64,000 nucleotides of DNA from positions 2,108,001-2,172,000 of the forward strand of contig NZ_CP109013.1 in NCBI RefSeq assembly GCF_036226745.1, read 5' to 3'. This document shows, piece after piece, positions 36,233-43,825 of this stretch. The stretch comes from Streptomyces sp. NBC_00683 (lineage in GTDB: Bacteria > Actinomycetota > Actinomycetes > Streptomycetales > Streptomycetaceae). Below the pieces are notes generated by a model. It ran no database searches. It worked only from the letters and a program-made list of their open reading frames with translations, and had not been told where the DNA came from. The position numbers and the translations under genes were made by a program. The stretch's first letter is position 1; each line of letters begins with the position of its first letter.

Positions 36233-36904
36233 TCACATGGCGGCGGCAGGCGCCAGGAACCCGTCGACGGTGCGGCGGACCATGGGGACCGCGTCGCCTT
36301 CGCCCAGGCGCAGTGCGGTGTTTGCGGCGTTGAGCACCGCGTCGATCTGAAAAGCCGTGAGGTCCACGTCGAGCCGGGCGATCTCGCCGGCGTCGACGGC
36401 GCGGCGCAGCTCGCCGGCGAGGAGAGCGAGCCAGGTGCGGCGGTGGAGCAGCAGGGCGTCCCGGACCTCCCCGGGCCGGCTGTCGAAGTCGGGGAGGCTG
36501 GCCGCCCAGAAGCACCCTCCGGCGAAGAGCGGGGCCTCGGCGTAGGAGATCCAGTGCTCCGTCAGCGCCCGGAGCCGCAGGCTTCCCGGCGGAGCGGTCC
36601 GTGCGGGGCGGACGACCGCTTCGGCGAACTCTTCGCGCGCCGACTCCGCGACGGCGAGCTGCAGGTTCTCCTTGGTCTTGAAGAGTGTCTGGATACCGCT
36701 CTTGCTCAGCCCCAGGTCGGTGGCCAGGCGGCCGATGCTGAGCCCGTTGAGCCCTTCCAGCGAGGCGACGTCGACGCCGTGGCGCGCGATCCGGCGCCTG
36801 GTCCGGGCACCGCGTACGAGGCGCTGGTCCTCCACGGTCGCGGCTGCCCCTTCCGCCGAGGACTTGGCTGCCTGTCGCCCCTGGCTCTCCGCACGCTCGT
36901 TCAT
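36233..36904 (-). CDS. TetR-family regulator 1
   Basis: A 223-aa TetR-type repressor. The helix-turn-helix is L-S-I-G-R-L-A-T-D-L-G-L-S-K-S-G-I-Q-T-L-F (about residues 55-75), after an unusually long Ala/Glu-rich N-terminus. The C-terminal ligand domain has F-A-G-G-C-F-W-A-A, typical of one TetR subgroup. ATG 36904 has a GGGA upstream; ATG 36913 is an alternative. It is divergent from the SnoaL/DUF3237 pair, with a palindrome between, so it probably represses that pair and itself. Confidence 0.87.
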   Translation of the reverse strand: MNERAESQGRQAAKSSAEGAAATVEDQRLVRGARTRRRIARHGVDVASLEGLNGLSIGRLATDLGLSKSGIQTLFKTKENLQLAVAESAREEFAEAVVRPARTAPPGSLRLRALTEHWISYAEAPLFAGGCFWAASLPDFDSRPGEVRDALLLHRRTWLALLAGELRRAVDAGEIARLDVDLTAFQIDAVLNAANTALRLGEGDAVPMVRRTVDGFLAPAAAM

Positions 36905-36937
36905 CGGTCCCATCCTGCCATGCGCTTGCTTAAAGCA

Positions 36938-36951
36938 TACGACCGATCGTA
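36938..36951. promoter_or_regulatory. candidate TetR operator
   Basis: Palindrome TACGA-CCGA-TCGTA in the 89-bp gap between the divergent TetR gene and the SnoaL-like gene, within an AT-richer stretch that would hold both promoters. Confidence 0.5.
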
Positions 36952-36993
36952 CGTTTAGTTTGAAGCTGGAAGCGGCCCACCGAGGAGGCATCC

Positions 36994-37458
36994 GTGCACG
37001 AACAACGCATGATCGAACTGGCCCACGCACTCGCCGTCGCCAAGAGCCGGCAGGACGTTCCCGCCGCCCTGCGGCTCTTCCACCCCGACATGGCGCTCGA
37101 GACCCCCGCCTTCGGTACGACGTATCGGGGCCTGGCCGAGAACGAGAAGGCGCTGCGGGGGTTCTTCGCCTCGTTCCCCGACTACGACGTCGCCCTGGGG
37201 GGCCATGCGAGCGACGGCGACACGCTCGCGTGCTGGGGTACGGCGCGGCTGACCATGACAGGCAACCGGTTCGGCGTGGTCCCCAACGGGGAACGGGCCG
37301 AGATACCGGTGTTCATCCAGTTCGCCTTCAAGGACGACCTGATCGCGGGCGAACGCTTCTTCTTCGACCTGGCGACACTGTGCGCCCGGTCGGGCGTCTC
37401 GACGGACGCGGTCCGGCAGAGACTGTTCCCCGCACTCGCGGGAGGCGAGGCAGCATGA
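36994..37458 (+). CDS. SnoaL-like/NTF2-fold protein
   Basis: A 154-aa protein of the SnoaL-like polyketide-cyclase fold: M-I-E-L-A-H-A-L, then A-L-R-L-F-H-P-D-M-A-L-E, G-F-F-A-S-F-P-D-Y and A-C-W-G-T-A-R-L-T-M-T-G. The fold serves isomerases, cyclases and binding proteins; the substrate is unknown. GTG start with GAGGAGG 7 bp upstream. The stop overlaps the next start (ATGA). Confidence 0.85.
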   Translation: MHEQRMIELAHALAVAKSRQDVPAALRLFHPDMALETPAFGTTYRGLAENEKALRGFFASFPDYDVALGGHASDGDTLACWGTARLTMTGNRFGVVPNGERAEIPVFIQFAFKDDLIAGERFFFDLATLCARSGVSTDAVRQRLFPALAGGEAA

Positions 37459-37949
37459 CAGCGGACCCACGGGTGAAGGACGTCGGCGAGATCCGGACCG
37501 CGCACCTCTTCGACATGGTCGTCGACCTGAACCCCCCACTGCCCATCGGCAGCGGCCCGTTCGGCCGACGCGTCCTCTTCGGCGCGGCAGGCGGCACGTT
37601 CCACGGCCCCCGGCTGCACGGCGACGTCCTCCCCGGCGGAGGCGACTGGGCACTGTTCGACCCCGACGGAACGATGAGCCTGGACGTACGCCTCACGCTG
37701 CGCACCCACGACGGCGCCCTCCTGCACATGACCTACGGCGGCCGCTGGGTCACACCGCCCGAGGTGCGCGACGCCCTGGCCGACCCTGCCGAGCGCCACC
37801 GGATCGACCCGGCCCACTACTACTTCCGGACCAGCCCGTTCTTCGAGACCGGGGCCGAGCCTTACGCGTGGCTCAACGGCACGGTCTGCGTCGGGTCGGG
37901 ATACCTCGTCGAGGGCGGCATCGCCTACAAGGTCTCCCGGGTTCTGTGA
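37455..37949 (+). CDS. DUF3237-family protein
   Basis: A 164-aa protein of the DUF3237 beta-barrel family: G-P-F-G-R-R-V-L-F-G-A-A-G-G-T-F-H-G-P-R-L-H-G, then P-G-G-G-D-W and Y-Y-F-R-T-S-P-F-F-E-T-G. Function is not established; in neighbours it accompanies small enzymes such as SnoaL-like proteins. It overlaps the previous gene by 4 bp. Confidence 0.85.
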   Translation: MTADPRVKDVGEIRTAHLFDMVVDLNPPLPIGSGPFGRRVLFGAAGGTFHGPRLHGDVLPGGGDWALFDPDGTMSLDVRLTLRTHDGALLHMTYGGRWVTPPEVRDALADPAERHRIDPAHYYFRTSPFFETGAEPYAWLNGTVCVGSGYLVEGGIAYKVSRVL

Positions 37950-38022
37950 CGGGACATCAGGGCACGGGCGCGCACCGCGAATCTCCGGCACGTCGGTCAC
38001 GCCCGAACACACCTCCCGGTTG

Positions 38023-38067
38023 CCGTTCCTAGGATCCTTAGGCTATACCTAGTGGTCCTAGGAACGG
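38023..38067. promoter_or_regulatory. candidate operator/promoter of TetR-hydrolase operon
   Basis: Two perfect 12-bp arms (CCGTTCCTAGGA and TCCTAGGAACGG) separated by 21 bp. The spacer holds CCTTAGG, a TATACC -10-like element and ACCTAG, so the repressor site overlaps the promoter core. It ends 13 bp before the TetR ATG. Confidence 0.7.
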
Positions 38068-38080
38068 CGTGGGAGGGTGC

Positions 38081-38674
38081 ATGGCGCGGGCAGGGCTGAC
38101 GGCGGAGCGGGTGACGGTCGCGGGCGCCGAGCTGGCGGACGAGGTCGGGCTCGACCGGGTGACCATGTCGCAGGTTGCCCGGCGGCTCGGTGTGAAGGAT
38201 GCGAGTCTCTACTCGCACGTCCGCGGTCTGGAGGATCTGCGCGGACGCATCGCGTTGCTGGCGGCGGACGAGAAGACCATCCGTATCGCCGAGGCGACCA
38301 CCGGCCGGTCGGGCAAGGACGCTCTGGTCGCGTTCGCCAACGCCTGGCGGGAGTACGCCCACGGGCATCCGGGCCGCTACACCGCGACGCAGATCCCGAT
38401 CGAGATCGACCCGGAACTGGCCGCGAACGCGCCCGGACCCCGGCGCGCGGTCGAGCTGACCTACGGCATGCTGCGCGGCTACGGACTGGCCGAGCCGGAT
38501 CTGACCGACGCGGTCCGCCTGCTGCGCAGCACGTTCCACGGGTTCGTCGCCCTGGAGGCAGCGGGCGGCTTCGCACACCGGCGTTCGCCGCAGCAGTCCT
38601 GGCTCCGCGCCCTCGACGCCCTGCACACGCTCCTGGAGCACTGGCCCCCGTCCGGAGAAAGGGCCTCCTCATGA
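38081..38674 (+). CDS. TetR-family regulator 2
   Basis: A 197-aa TetR-type repressor with V-T-M-S-Q-V-A-R-R-L-G-V-K-D-A-S-L-Y-S-H-V as helix-turn-helix and a TetR_C_33-like ligand domain (G-F-V-A-L-E-A-A-G-G-F). ATG 38081 follows GGGAGGG. It is translationally coupled to the hydrolase (ATGA) and presumably represses both genes through the palindrome just upstream. Confidence 0.9.
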   Translation: MARAGLTAERVTVAGAELADEVGLDRVTMSQVARRLGVKDASLYSHVRGLEDLRGRIALLAADEKTIRIAEATTGRSGKDALVAFANAWREYAHGHPGRYTATQIPIEIDPELAANAPGPRRAVELTYGMLRGYGLAEPDLTDAVRLLRSTFHGFVALEAAGGFAHRRSPQQSWLRALDALHTLLEHWPPSGERASS

Positions 38675-39507
38675 CCGGTCCCACCACTGGCAGCCTGCGC
38701 GTGAACGGCGCGACTCTGCACTACGAAGTGCGGGGCCACGGCCCACTCCTGCTCCTGATCCCCGGGGGTACGGGCGGGGCGGCCTCCTTCGACGACATCG
38801 CCGACGACCTCGCCACCGCAAACACAGTCGCCACCTACGACCCGCGAGGCATGTCCCGAAGCACGCTGGGCGACCCCGAGGCCGAGCAGTACGTGGCCGA
38901 ACACGCCGACGACGCGTTCCGCATGCTGGAACTGCTGTCGCCCGGCAAGCCGGCGCGTGTGTTCGGCGCCAGTTCGGGTGCGATCGCCGCCCTGCACCTG
39001 CTCACCACCCATCCCGGACGCGTCGAACGCCTCGTGGCCCACGAGCCCCCGGCGGTCATGGTCCTGCCGGACGCCGCCGACCATCGCCAGTTCATCGTCA
39101 GGGTGCAGGAGACCTTCCGCACCCACGGGCTCAGACCGGCGATGGCCGTGTTCGCCGAAGGACTGAAGAGGGACGGCGACACCACCGCGCCGAAGGCCGA
39201 CACCGAGATTCCGCCACAAGCGGCGGCGAGAGCCGAACAGACCATGGCCGACCTGCCGTACTTCGTCGGGCGCATCGTTCCGAGCTTCATGTCCTACACC
39301 CCGGACACGAACCGCCTGGCGGCGCTGTCGGATCAGCTCGTGCTCGCCGGCGGCCAGGACTCCCGCGGCGAGCTGGCCTACCGTCCGGCCGCTCTCCTGG
39401 CCGAGCGTCTCGGCCAGGAACTCCTGCACTTCCCCGGCGGCCACATCGGCCTGACCACGCACCCCGCCCAGTTCGGCGAACTCCTGCGCAAGACACTCCT
39501 CGATTAG
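38671..39507 (+). CDS. alpha/beta hydrolase
   Basis: A 278-aa alpha/beta-fold hydrolase. The oxyanion region is I-P-G-G-T-G-G, the nucleophile elbow G-A-S-S-G-A, a likely acid in A-G-G-Q-D-S and the catalytic His in F-P-G-G-H-I-G. No signal peptide, so it is cytoplasmic. Its pairing with TetR regulator 2 suggests detoxification of a compound that is also the inducer; the substrate is unknown. Confidence 0.88.
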   Translation: MTGPTTGSLRVNGATLHYEVRGHGPLLLLIPGGTGGAASFDDIADDLATANTVATYDPRGMSRSTLGDPEAEQYVAEHADDAFRMLELLSPGKPARVFGASSGAIAALHLLTTHPGRVERLVAHEPPAVMVLPDAADHRQFIVRVQETFRTHGLRPAMAVFAEGLKRDGDTTAPKADTEIPPQAAARAEQTMADLPYFVGRIVPSFMSYTPDTNRLAALSDQLVLAGGQDSRGELAYRPAALLAERLGQELLHFPGGHIGLTTHPAQFGELLRKTLLD

Positions 39508-39562
39508 GCGTTTCTCGGAGCACGGTGCGGAGCCGGACCTGGCCCAGGTGCGCCGGAGAACG

Positions 39563-39615
39563 CCGCCCAGGGCGGCGCCCGCCGACGCGGTGTCGGGGTG
39601 CGCCGCCCTGGGCGG
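39563..39615. terminator. bidirectional terminator hairpin
   Basis: Perfect 16-bp inverted repeat (39563-39578 and 39600-39615) with a 21-nt loop, between the converging hydrolase gene and ABC permease gene. Confidence 0.75.
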
Positions 39616-39652
39616 TACGAGGTGCGGGAACCGGCCCGCGTGGGCCTCGCGG

Positions 39653-40444
39653 TTACTTCGGGTCCTCGTTGAACTTCGACGTCGACCAGAAGTAGCCGAG
39701 CGCCGCGAGGCCCAGGCACCAGGCGACGGCGAGCCATCCGTTGTGGCCGATCTCGCTGCCGAGCAGCAGCCCGCGGAGGGTTTCGATGGCGGGGGTGAAG
39801 GGCTGGTACTCCGCGATCGGCCGGAACCAGCCGGGCATGGAGTCGACCGGGGTGAAGGCGCTGGACAGGAGCGGCAGCAGGATCAGCGGCGTCGCGTTGT
39901 TGCTGGCCGCTTCGACGTTCGGGCTGACCAGGCCCATACCGACCGCGATCCAGGTGAGCGCGGTGGCGAAGAGCACGAGCAGCCCGAAGGCCGCCAGCCA
40001 CTCCAGTGCGGTCGCGTCCGTGGAGCGGAAGCCGATGGCCACGCCGACGGCGCCCACGAGGACCACGCTCATGACCGACTGGAGCACGCTGCCGACGACG
40101 TGCCCGACGAGTACCGAAGGACGGTGGATCGCCATCGTGCGGAAGCGGGCGATGATGCCCTCGGTCATGTCGTTCGAGACGGACACCGCGGTACCGACCA
40201 CGGTGCTGCCGATGGTCATCAGCAGCAGGCCGGGGACGACATAGGCGATGTACGCGGAGCGGTCCGCCCCGCCGCCACCGATGCCCGAGCTCATCGCGTC
40301 GCCGAAGATGTAGACGAAGAGCAGCAGCAGCATGATCGGGGTGAGCAGCAGGTTCAGGGTGAGGGACGGATAGCGGCGCGCGTGCAGGAGGTTGCGGCGC
40401 AGCATCGTCGACGAGTCGCGGACGGCGAGGGAAAGGGCGCTCAT
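39653..40444 (-). CDS. ABC-2 type permease (DrrB-like)
   Basis: A 263-aa membrane protein with six spans typical of ABC-2 exporters such as daunorubicin DrrB: N-L-L-H-A-R-R-Y-P-S-L-T-L-N near the N-terminus, a G/S-rich loop after span 2, I-A-R-F-R-T-M-A-I-H-R-P-S, and L-P-L-L-S-S-A-F-T-P-V-D-S-M-P-G-W. The ATG at 40444 overlaps the ATPase stop (ATGA). With the ATPase it would export a hydrophobic compound or lipid; substrate unknown. Confidence 0.9.
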   Translation of the reverse strand: MSALSLAVRDSSTMLRRNLLHARRYPSLTLNLLLTPIMLLLLFVYIFGDAMSSGIGGGGADRSAYIAYVVPGLLLMTIGSTVVGTAVSVSNDMTEGIIARFRTMAIHRPSVLVGHVVGSVLQSVMSVVLVGAVGVAIGFRSTDATALEWLAAFGLLVLFATALTWIAVGMGLVSPNVEAASNNATPLILLPLLSSAFTPVDSMPGWFRPIAEYQPFTPAIETLRGLLLGSEIGHNGWLAVAWCLGLAALGYFWSTSKFNEDPK

Positions 40445-41451
40445 CGGACAGTCTCCTTGGACTGGTCGGGGATGGTGGTTCCGTCGGTCAGGGCGAAGAA
40501 CACGTCGTCGAGGTCGGGGGTGTGCACGGTCAGTTCGTCCGCCTCGATGCCGGCCGAGTCCAGCCAGTCGAGGATGGAGCGCAGTTCGCGCTGGGTGCCG
40601 TCGCTGGGGATCTGCAGGGACAGTGCCTCGTCGTCGCGGGTGACCTCGCGCAGCGCGAGGGCGGCTGAGCGGTAGGCGGCCGGGTCGGTGAAGCGGAGCC
40701 GTACGTGCCCGCCCGGGATGAGCCGCTTGAGCTCGTCGGCACTTCCTTCGGCGGCGATCCTGCCGTTGTTCAGGACCGCGATGCGGTCGGCGAGTTCGTC
40801 GGCCTCCTCCAGGTACTGGGTGGTGAGGAAGACGGTGACGCCGCCCGTGACGAGCTCGCGGATGATCTTCCACATGTTGTGGCGGGAGCGGGGGTCGAGG
40901 CCGGTGGTCGGTTCGTCGAGGAAGATGATCCGCGGGTTCCCGACCAGGGTCATCGCGATGTCGAGCCGGCGCTTCATGCCGCCGGAGTAGGTGGAGGCGG
41001 GCTTCTTCGCGGCCTCGACGAGGTCGAAGCGCTCCAGGAGCTCGGCGGCGACCCGCCGTCCCTCCTGCTTGGACAGGTGGTGCAGGTCCGCCATGAGGAG
41101 CATGTTCTCCTCGCCGGTGATCAGCCCGTCCACGGCGGAGAACTGGCCGGTGACACCGATCGCGGCACGTACCGCCTGCGGGTCGGCGGCGAGGTCGTGA
41201 CCGCCGACCCGGATCTCGCCGGAGGCGGGGTCGGGGGTGATGAGGGTGGAGAGGATCTTCACGGCGGTGGTCTTGCCGGCGCCGTTCGGGCCCAGCAGCG
41301 CGAACACGGACCCGGTCGGGATGCGCAGATCGATGCCGTCGAGGACGAGCTTGTCGCCGTACGACTTGCGCAACCCGACGACGGAGACGGCGGCCGGGGG
41401 CAGGTCGGCGCCGCCACCAATTCCTGATGCGGGCATGACAGACGAAGGCAC
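40441..41451 (-). CDS. ABC ATPase (DrrA-like)
   Basis: A 336-aa ATPase. Walker A G-P-N-G-A-G-K-T-T, Q-loop V-T-G-Q-F, signature Y-S-G-G-M-K-R-R-L, Walker B I-I-F-L-D-E-P-T-T-G-L-D, then the DrrA-type C-terminal domain with D-D-V-F-F-A-L-T. The H-loop position holds Q-Y (L-T-T-Q-Y-L-E-E), normal for this subfamily. GTG 41451 is preferred for GGGAGGG 5 bp upstream. It is the third gene of the RHH-DUF4097-ABC operon. Confidence 0.92.
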   Translation of the reverse strand: MPSSVMPASGIGGGADLPPAAVSVVGLRKSYGDKLVLDGIDLRIPTGSVFALLGPNGAGKTTAVKILSTLITPDPASGEIRVGGHDLAADPQAVRAAIGVTGQFSAVDGLITGEENMLLMADLHHLSKQEGRRVAAELLERFDLVEAAKKPASTYSGGMKRRLDIAMTLVGNPRIIFLDEPTTGLDPRSRHNMWKIIRELVTGGVTVFLTTQYLEEADELADRIAVLNNGRIAAEGSADELKRLIPGGHVRLRFTDPAAYRSAALALREVTRDDEALSLQIPSDGTQRELRSILDWLDSAGIEADELTVHTPDLDDVFFALTDGTTIPDQSKETVR

Positions 41452-41522
41452 GGGGCCCTCCCATTCGAGGTCTGAAGTGGCTCGGGGTGTGGGTGAGTTG
41501 AGGTCGTCGGGTTGTGCCGGGG

Positions 41523-42365
41523 TCAGACCTTGGCGCGGCGGATGTCGATGTTGCCCCAGCGGGTGCGGGCGCGGATCTTGACGGTGTCCTCGGCCCCCTC
41601 CGGCGCCTCGGACGCGGTGAGACTGTTGCGCACCTGCCCGCGGCCGGACTTGACGTCGAGCCAGGCGGCCGTGCCCTCGCGGACGCCGACGTCGATGGCT
41701 CCGTAGGAGGTGTCCAACTCGACCGTGCCGCGGGCGATTTCGTCCAGGCGCAAGGTGCCGTGGGCAGTGGTGGCGGTGACCGAGTCCTCGGCGCGCCGGA
41801 TCTCGATGTCGCCGTTGGCGCCGCGCACCCGCAGCTCGCCGGTCACGGCGCCGACAGTCGTGGTGCCGTGCGAGTTCTTCAGGACGGCGGGGCCGTCGAC
41901 GAGTCCGACGCGGAGGCTGCCGGAACTGGTGGTGATCTCGGCCGCGCCCTCGACCCGGTCCACGGTGATCGAGCCGTGCGACGCGGTCAGGTTCAGCGGG
42001 CCGGTCGTGTCGAGGCGGACGTCACCGGACGAGGTCTTCACGCGGACTTCGCCGAGCCTGCCCTCGCCGAGCACCTGGGCCCAGGAGCCGGTCATGTCGA
42101 TGCGCGAGCCCGTGGGCAGTTCGACTGTCACGTCGACGGCGCCGGTGCGGCCGAGCAGATTGGACTTGGGCGTCCTGACGGTCAGCGCGCCGTTCGCGAA
42201 GGTGACCTCCGTCTGGTCGGCCGCCCGTACGTCCTGGTCCTTCTTCGCGTCGCGGGGCCGCACCCCGACGACGGTGTCGAGGCGGTCGCCCGCGGTGAAC
42301 TGGATGGAACCGGCCTCCACGTGCGCCGTGGCCGAGATCGGTTCGGGAGTGTCGAAAGAAGGCAT
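41523..42365 (-). CDS. DUF4097 beta-repeat protein
   Basis: A 280-aa protein built of repeated short beta strands in the DUF4097/DUF4098 style: G-E-V-R-V-K-T-S-S-G-D-V, A-E-I-T-T-S-S-G-S-L, L-R-V-R-G-A-N-G-D-I-E-I, T-V-E-L-D-T-S-Y-G-A-I-D-V. No signal peptide, so cytoplasmic. ATG 42365 starts M-P-S-F-D-T-P-E. Function is not known; it lies between the RHH protein and the ABC exporter genes and was probably inherited with them. Confidence 0.85.
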   Translation of the reverse strand: MPSFDTPEPISATAHVEAGSIQFTAGDRLDTVVGVRPRDAKKDQDVRAADQTEVTFANGALTVRTPKSNLLGRTGAVDVTVELPTGSRIDMTGSWAQVLGEGRLGEVRVKTSSGDVRLDTTGPLNLTASHGSITVDRVEGAAEITTSSGSLRVGLVDGPAVLKNSHGTTTVGAVTGELRVRGANGDIEIRRAEDSVTATTAHGTLRLDEIARGTVELDTSYGAIDVGVREGTAAWLDVKSGRGQVRNSLTASEAPEGAEDTVKIRARTRWGNIDIRRAKV

Positions 42366-42447
42366 GGCTGTCCCGTCCTCTTGGGTCTTCGGGGCGTCCC
42401 CGCTGGTGGGACGTGGTGTGGGTGGAGTGGTGTGGGCGGGGGCGCGG

Positions 42448-42960
42448 CTAGCGCACCCAGCCCGTGAAGCTCTGTCCGATGGTCTGGGTCTTCTCCGTCG
42501 TACGCGGCCGGGTGCCACCGTCGACCGCTGCGGACACGGCACGTACGAGCCATGCGTTGACCGACAGGCCCTCACGGGTCGCGGCCTCCTCGGCGCGGGC
42601 CTTGAGGTGGGCGGGCACGCGCAGGTTGATGCGGGCGGTGCCGCCCTCGTCGCCGTCGGCCGGGGCCGGGGCAGGGGTCGTGAGCGGTTCGACGGGCCCG
42701 GCGGCGACGCCGTCGGTGGGCGGCAGTGTCACCACGAAGTCGGGGTCGAGTCCGCGCAGCCGCACGTCGACCGAACCGGGGGCGAGTTCGCGGGTGACCT
42801 CGTCCATGGCGGCGGAAAGCACATTGAGCAGGGTCAGCCGGGTCGCCGACTCCAGGGGGGCGGTGAGCCTCTCCGCCAGCTCGCGTGCTTCGTCACCGCC
42901 GGCTTCGGCGGCCACCGCGAGTTCACGGCGGAGGGTGTCGACATAAGGCGTGAGGTCCAT
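42448..42960 (-). CDS. HicB-like ribbon-helix-helix protein
   Basis: A 170-aa protein. The C-terminal about 50 residues are a ribbon-helix-helix DNA-binding domain (A-R-I-N-L-R-V-P-A-H-L-K-A-R-A-E-E-A-A, then L-S-V-N-A-W-L-V-R-A-V). The N-terminal helical part is unlike HicB antitoxins in full, and no HicA toxin gene is nearby, so it may be a regulator rather than an antitoxin. ATG 42960 gives M-D-L-T-P-Y-V-D-T-L; the frame stays open above it through the palindrome array, which is not coding. First gene of the operon. Confidence 0.85.
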   Translation of the reverse strand: MDLTPYVDTLRRELAVAAEAGGDEARELAERLTAPLESATRLTLLNVLSAAMDEVTRELAPGSVDVRLRGLDPDFVVTLPPTDGVAAGPVEPLTTPAPAPADGDEGGTARINLRVPAHLKARAEEAATREGLSVNAWLVRAVSAAVDGGTRPRTTEKTQTIGQSFTGWVR

Positions 42961-42970
42961 GACGCCATCA

Positions 42971-43176
42971 TGGCACCACAATGGCGCCACACGCAAGCCA
43001 CACGGCGACCCCGTTCGTGCACCGCACACAAGAACAGCGCTGACCTGCGTAAATACAGTGGCACCCGTCTGGGCGATCGTGGCGCCACGCCCGTTCATGC
43101 ACCCCCGTGGGCACGGAGTGGCACCAGGTGGTGCCAGGTGGCGCCAAGCCGCGCCACTCGACGCCACATGGCGCCA
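42971..43176. promoter_or_regulatory. array of 8-bp palindromes TGG(C/T)(A/G)CCA
   Basis: Seven sites of the form TGGCGCCA, TGGCACCA or TGGTGCCA start at 42971, 42982, 43080, 43119, 43129, 43139 and 43169; an eighth partial one is at 43059. Three (43119-43146) are spaced exactly 10 bp, one helical turn, and the first pair 11 bp. The array lies directly upstream of the RHH gene, whose class of proteins binds short tandem palindromes cooperatively. Autoregulation is inferred. Confidence 0.7.
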
Positions 43177-43825
43177 CCCGGCGGCAGGAGTGAGCGCAGA
43201 CGGCAAGGGCATGACGCACCCCCGGCCTCCGCACCCGAGCGGCGCCCCCGGCCCCTCGCCGCAGATCATCACTGCCCCTTCACGAAAAGGGCCTCACCGT
43301 GTGCGAGGCCAGGCGCGCACCGGTCCGGCACCCGCGCCTCCCGTGACTGACAGTCCGCTCGCCGACGCCGTCAGTGGCTGATTGGACCTAACCTTTCCGC
43401 AACGACATTCGGGTATCGGACGGGCAGTCAAGTCGGCGCGCCGGGAACCTCATCGAGCGGTTCGTGACCCTCGGGCGGACCTGCCGCTGTGCGCCGGACC
43501 GCTGGTCAGGCAGGGTCCCCTCGGCTCGCACCGAACCCCCGTGCGCGCACAAGAGCCTTTGTTTTCAGAGCAGTTGTGACCGAGTTGGACTGCTGCCGTG
43601 CTGTTTCCGCGCACAATTTTCGACGTTGTACCCATCCGTAGCCACGTCCTACGGCATAGGATCATGCCGCGCCACTGGGGCCTCACCTGCCCCAACTGCC
43701 CCGTCTGTCCCTTCCACATCGGTGCAGACGATGTGCCGACGTTCCCACCGACACCCCCACAACCCGTTAACAGGTATCTGCGTGTCACCGATACTCAGCA
43801 CCGGTTCCGGCGATGGAGCCGTGCA
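43177..43825. other. gap upstream of the Cvn-type kinase
   Basis: No convincing gene. The minus-strand promoter of the RHH operon must lie on its left side and the plus-strand promoter of the kinase on its right; around 43630-43670 there is a TTGTAC and a CATAGGAT sequence at promoter-like spacing. An open frame runs through 43598-43825 but has no protein-like features or ribosome site. Confidence 0.4.

Noticed and set aside
42448..42960. HicAB toxin-antitoxin system
   Set aside because: No small HicA-like toxin frame lies on either side; only the RHH domain resembles HicB.
42961..43272. Upstream extension of the RHH protein reading the palindromes as repeated W-R-H-x-A-P-P-G-A peptides
   Set aside because: The repeat is better explained as DNA palindromes; the peptide has poor composition, no ribosome site, and the ATG at 42960 starts a normal N-terminus.
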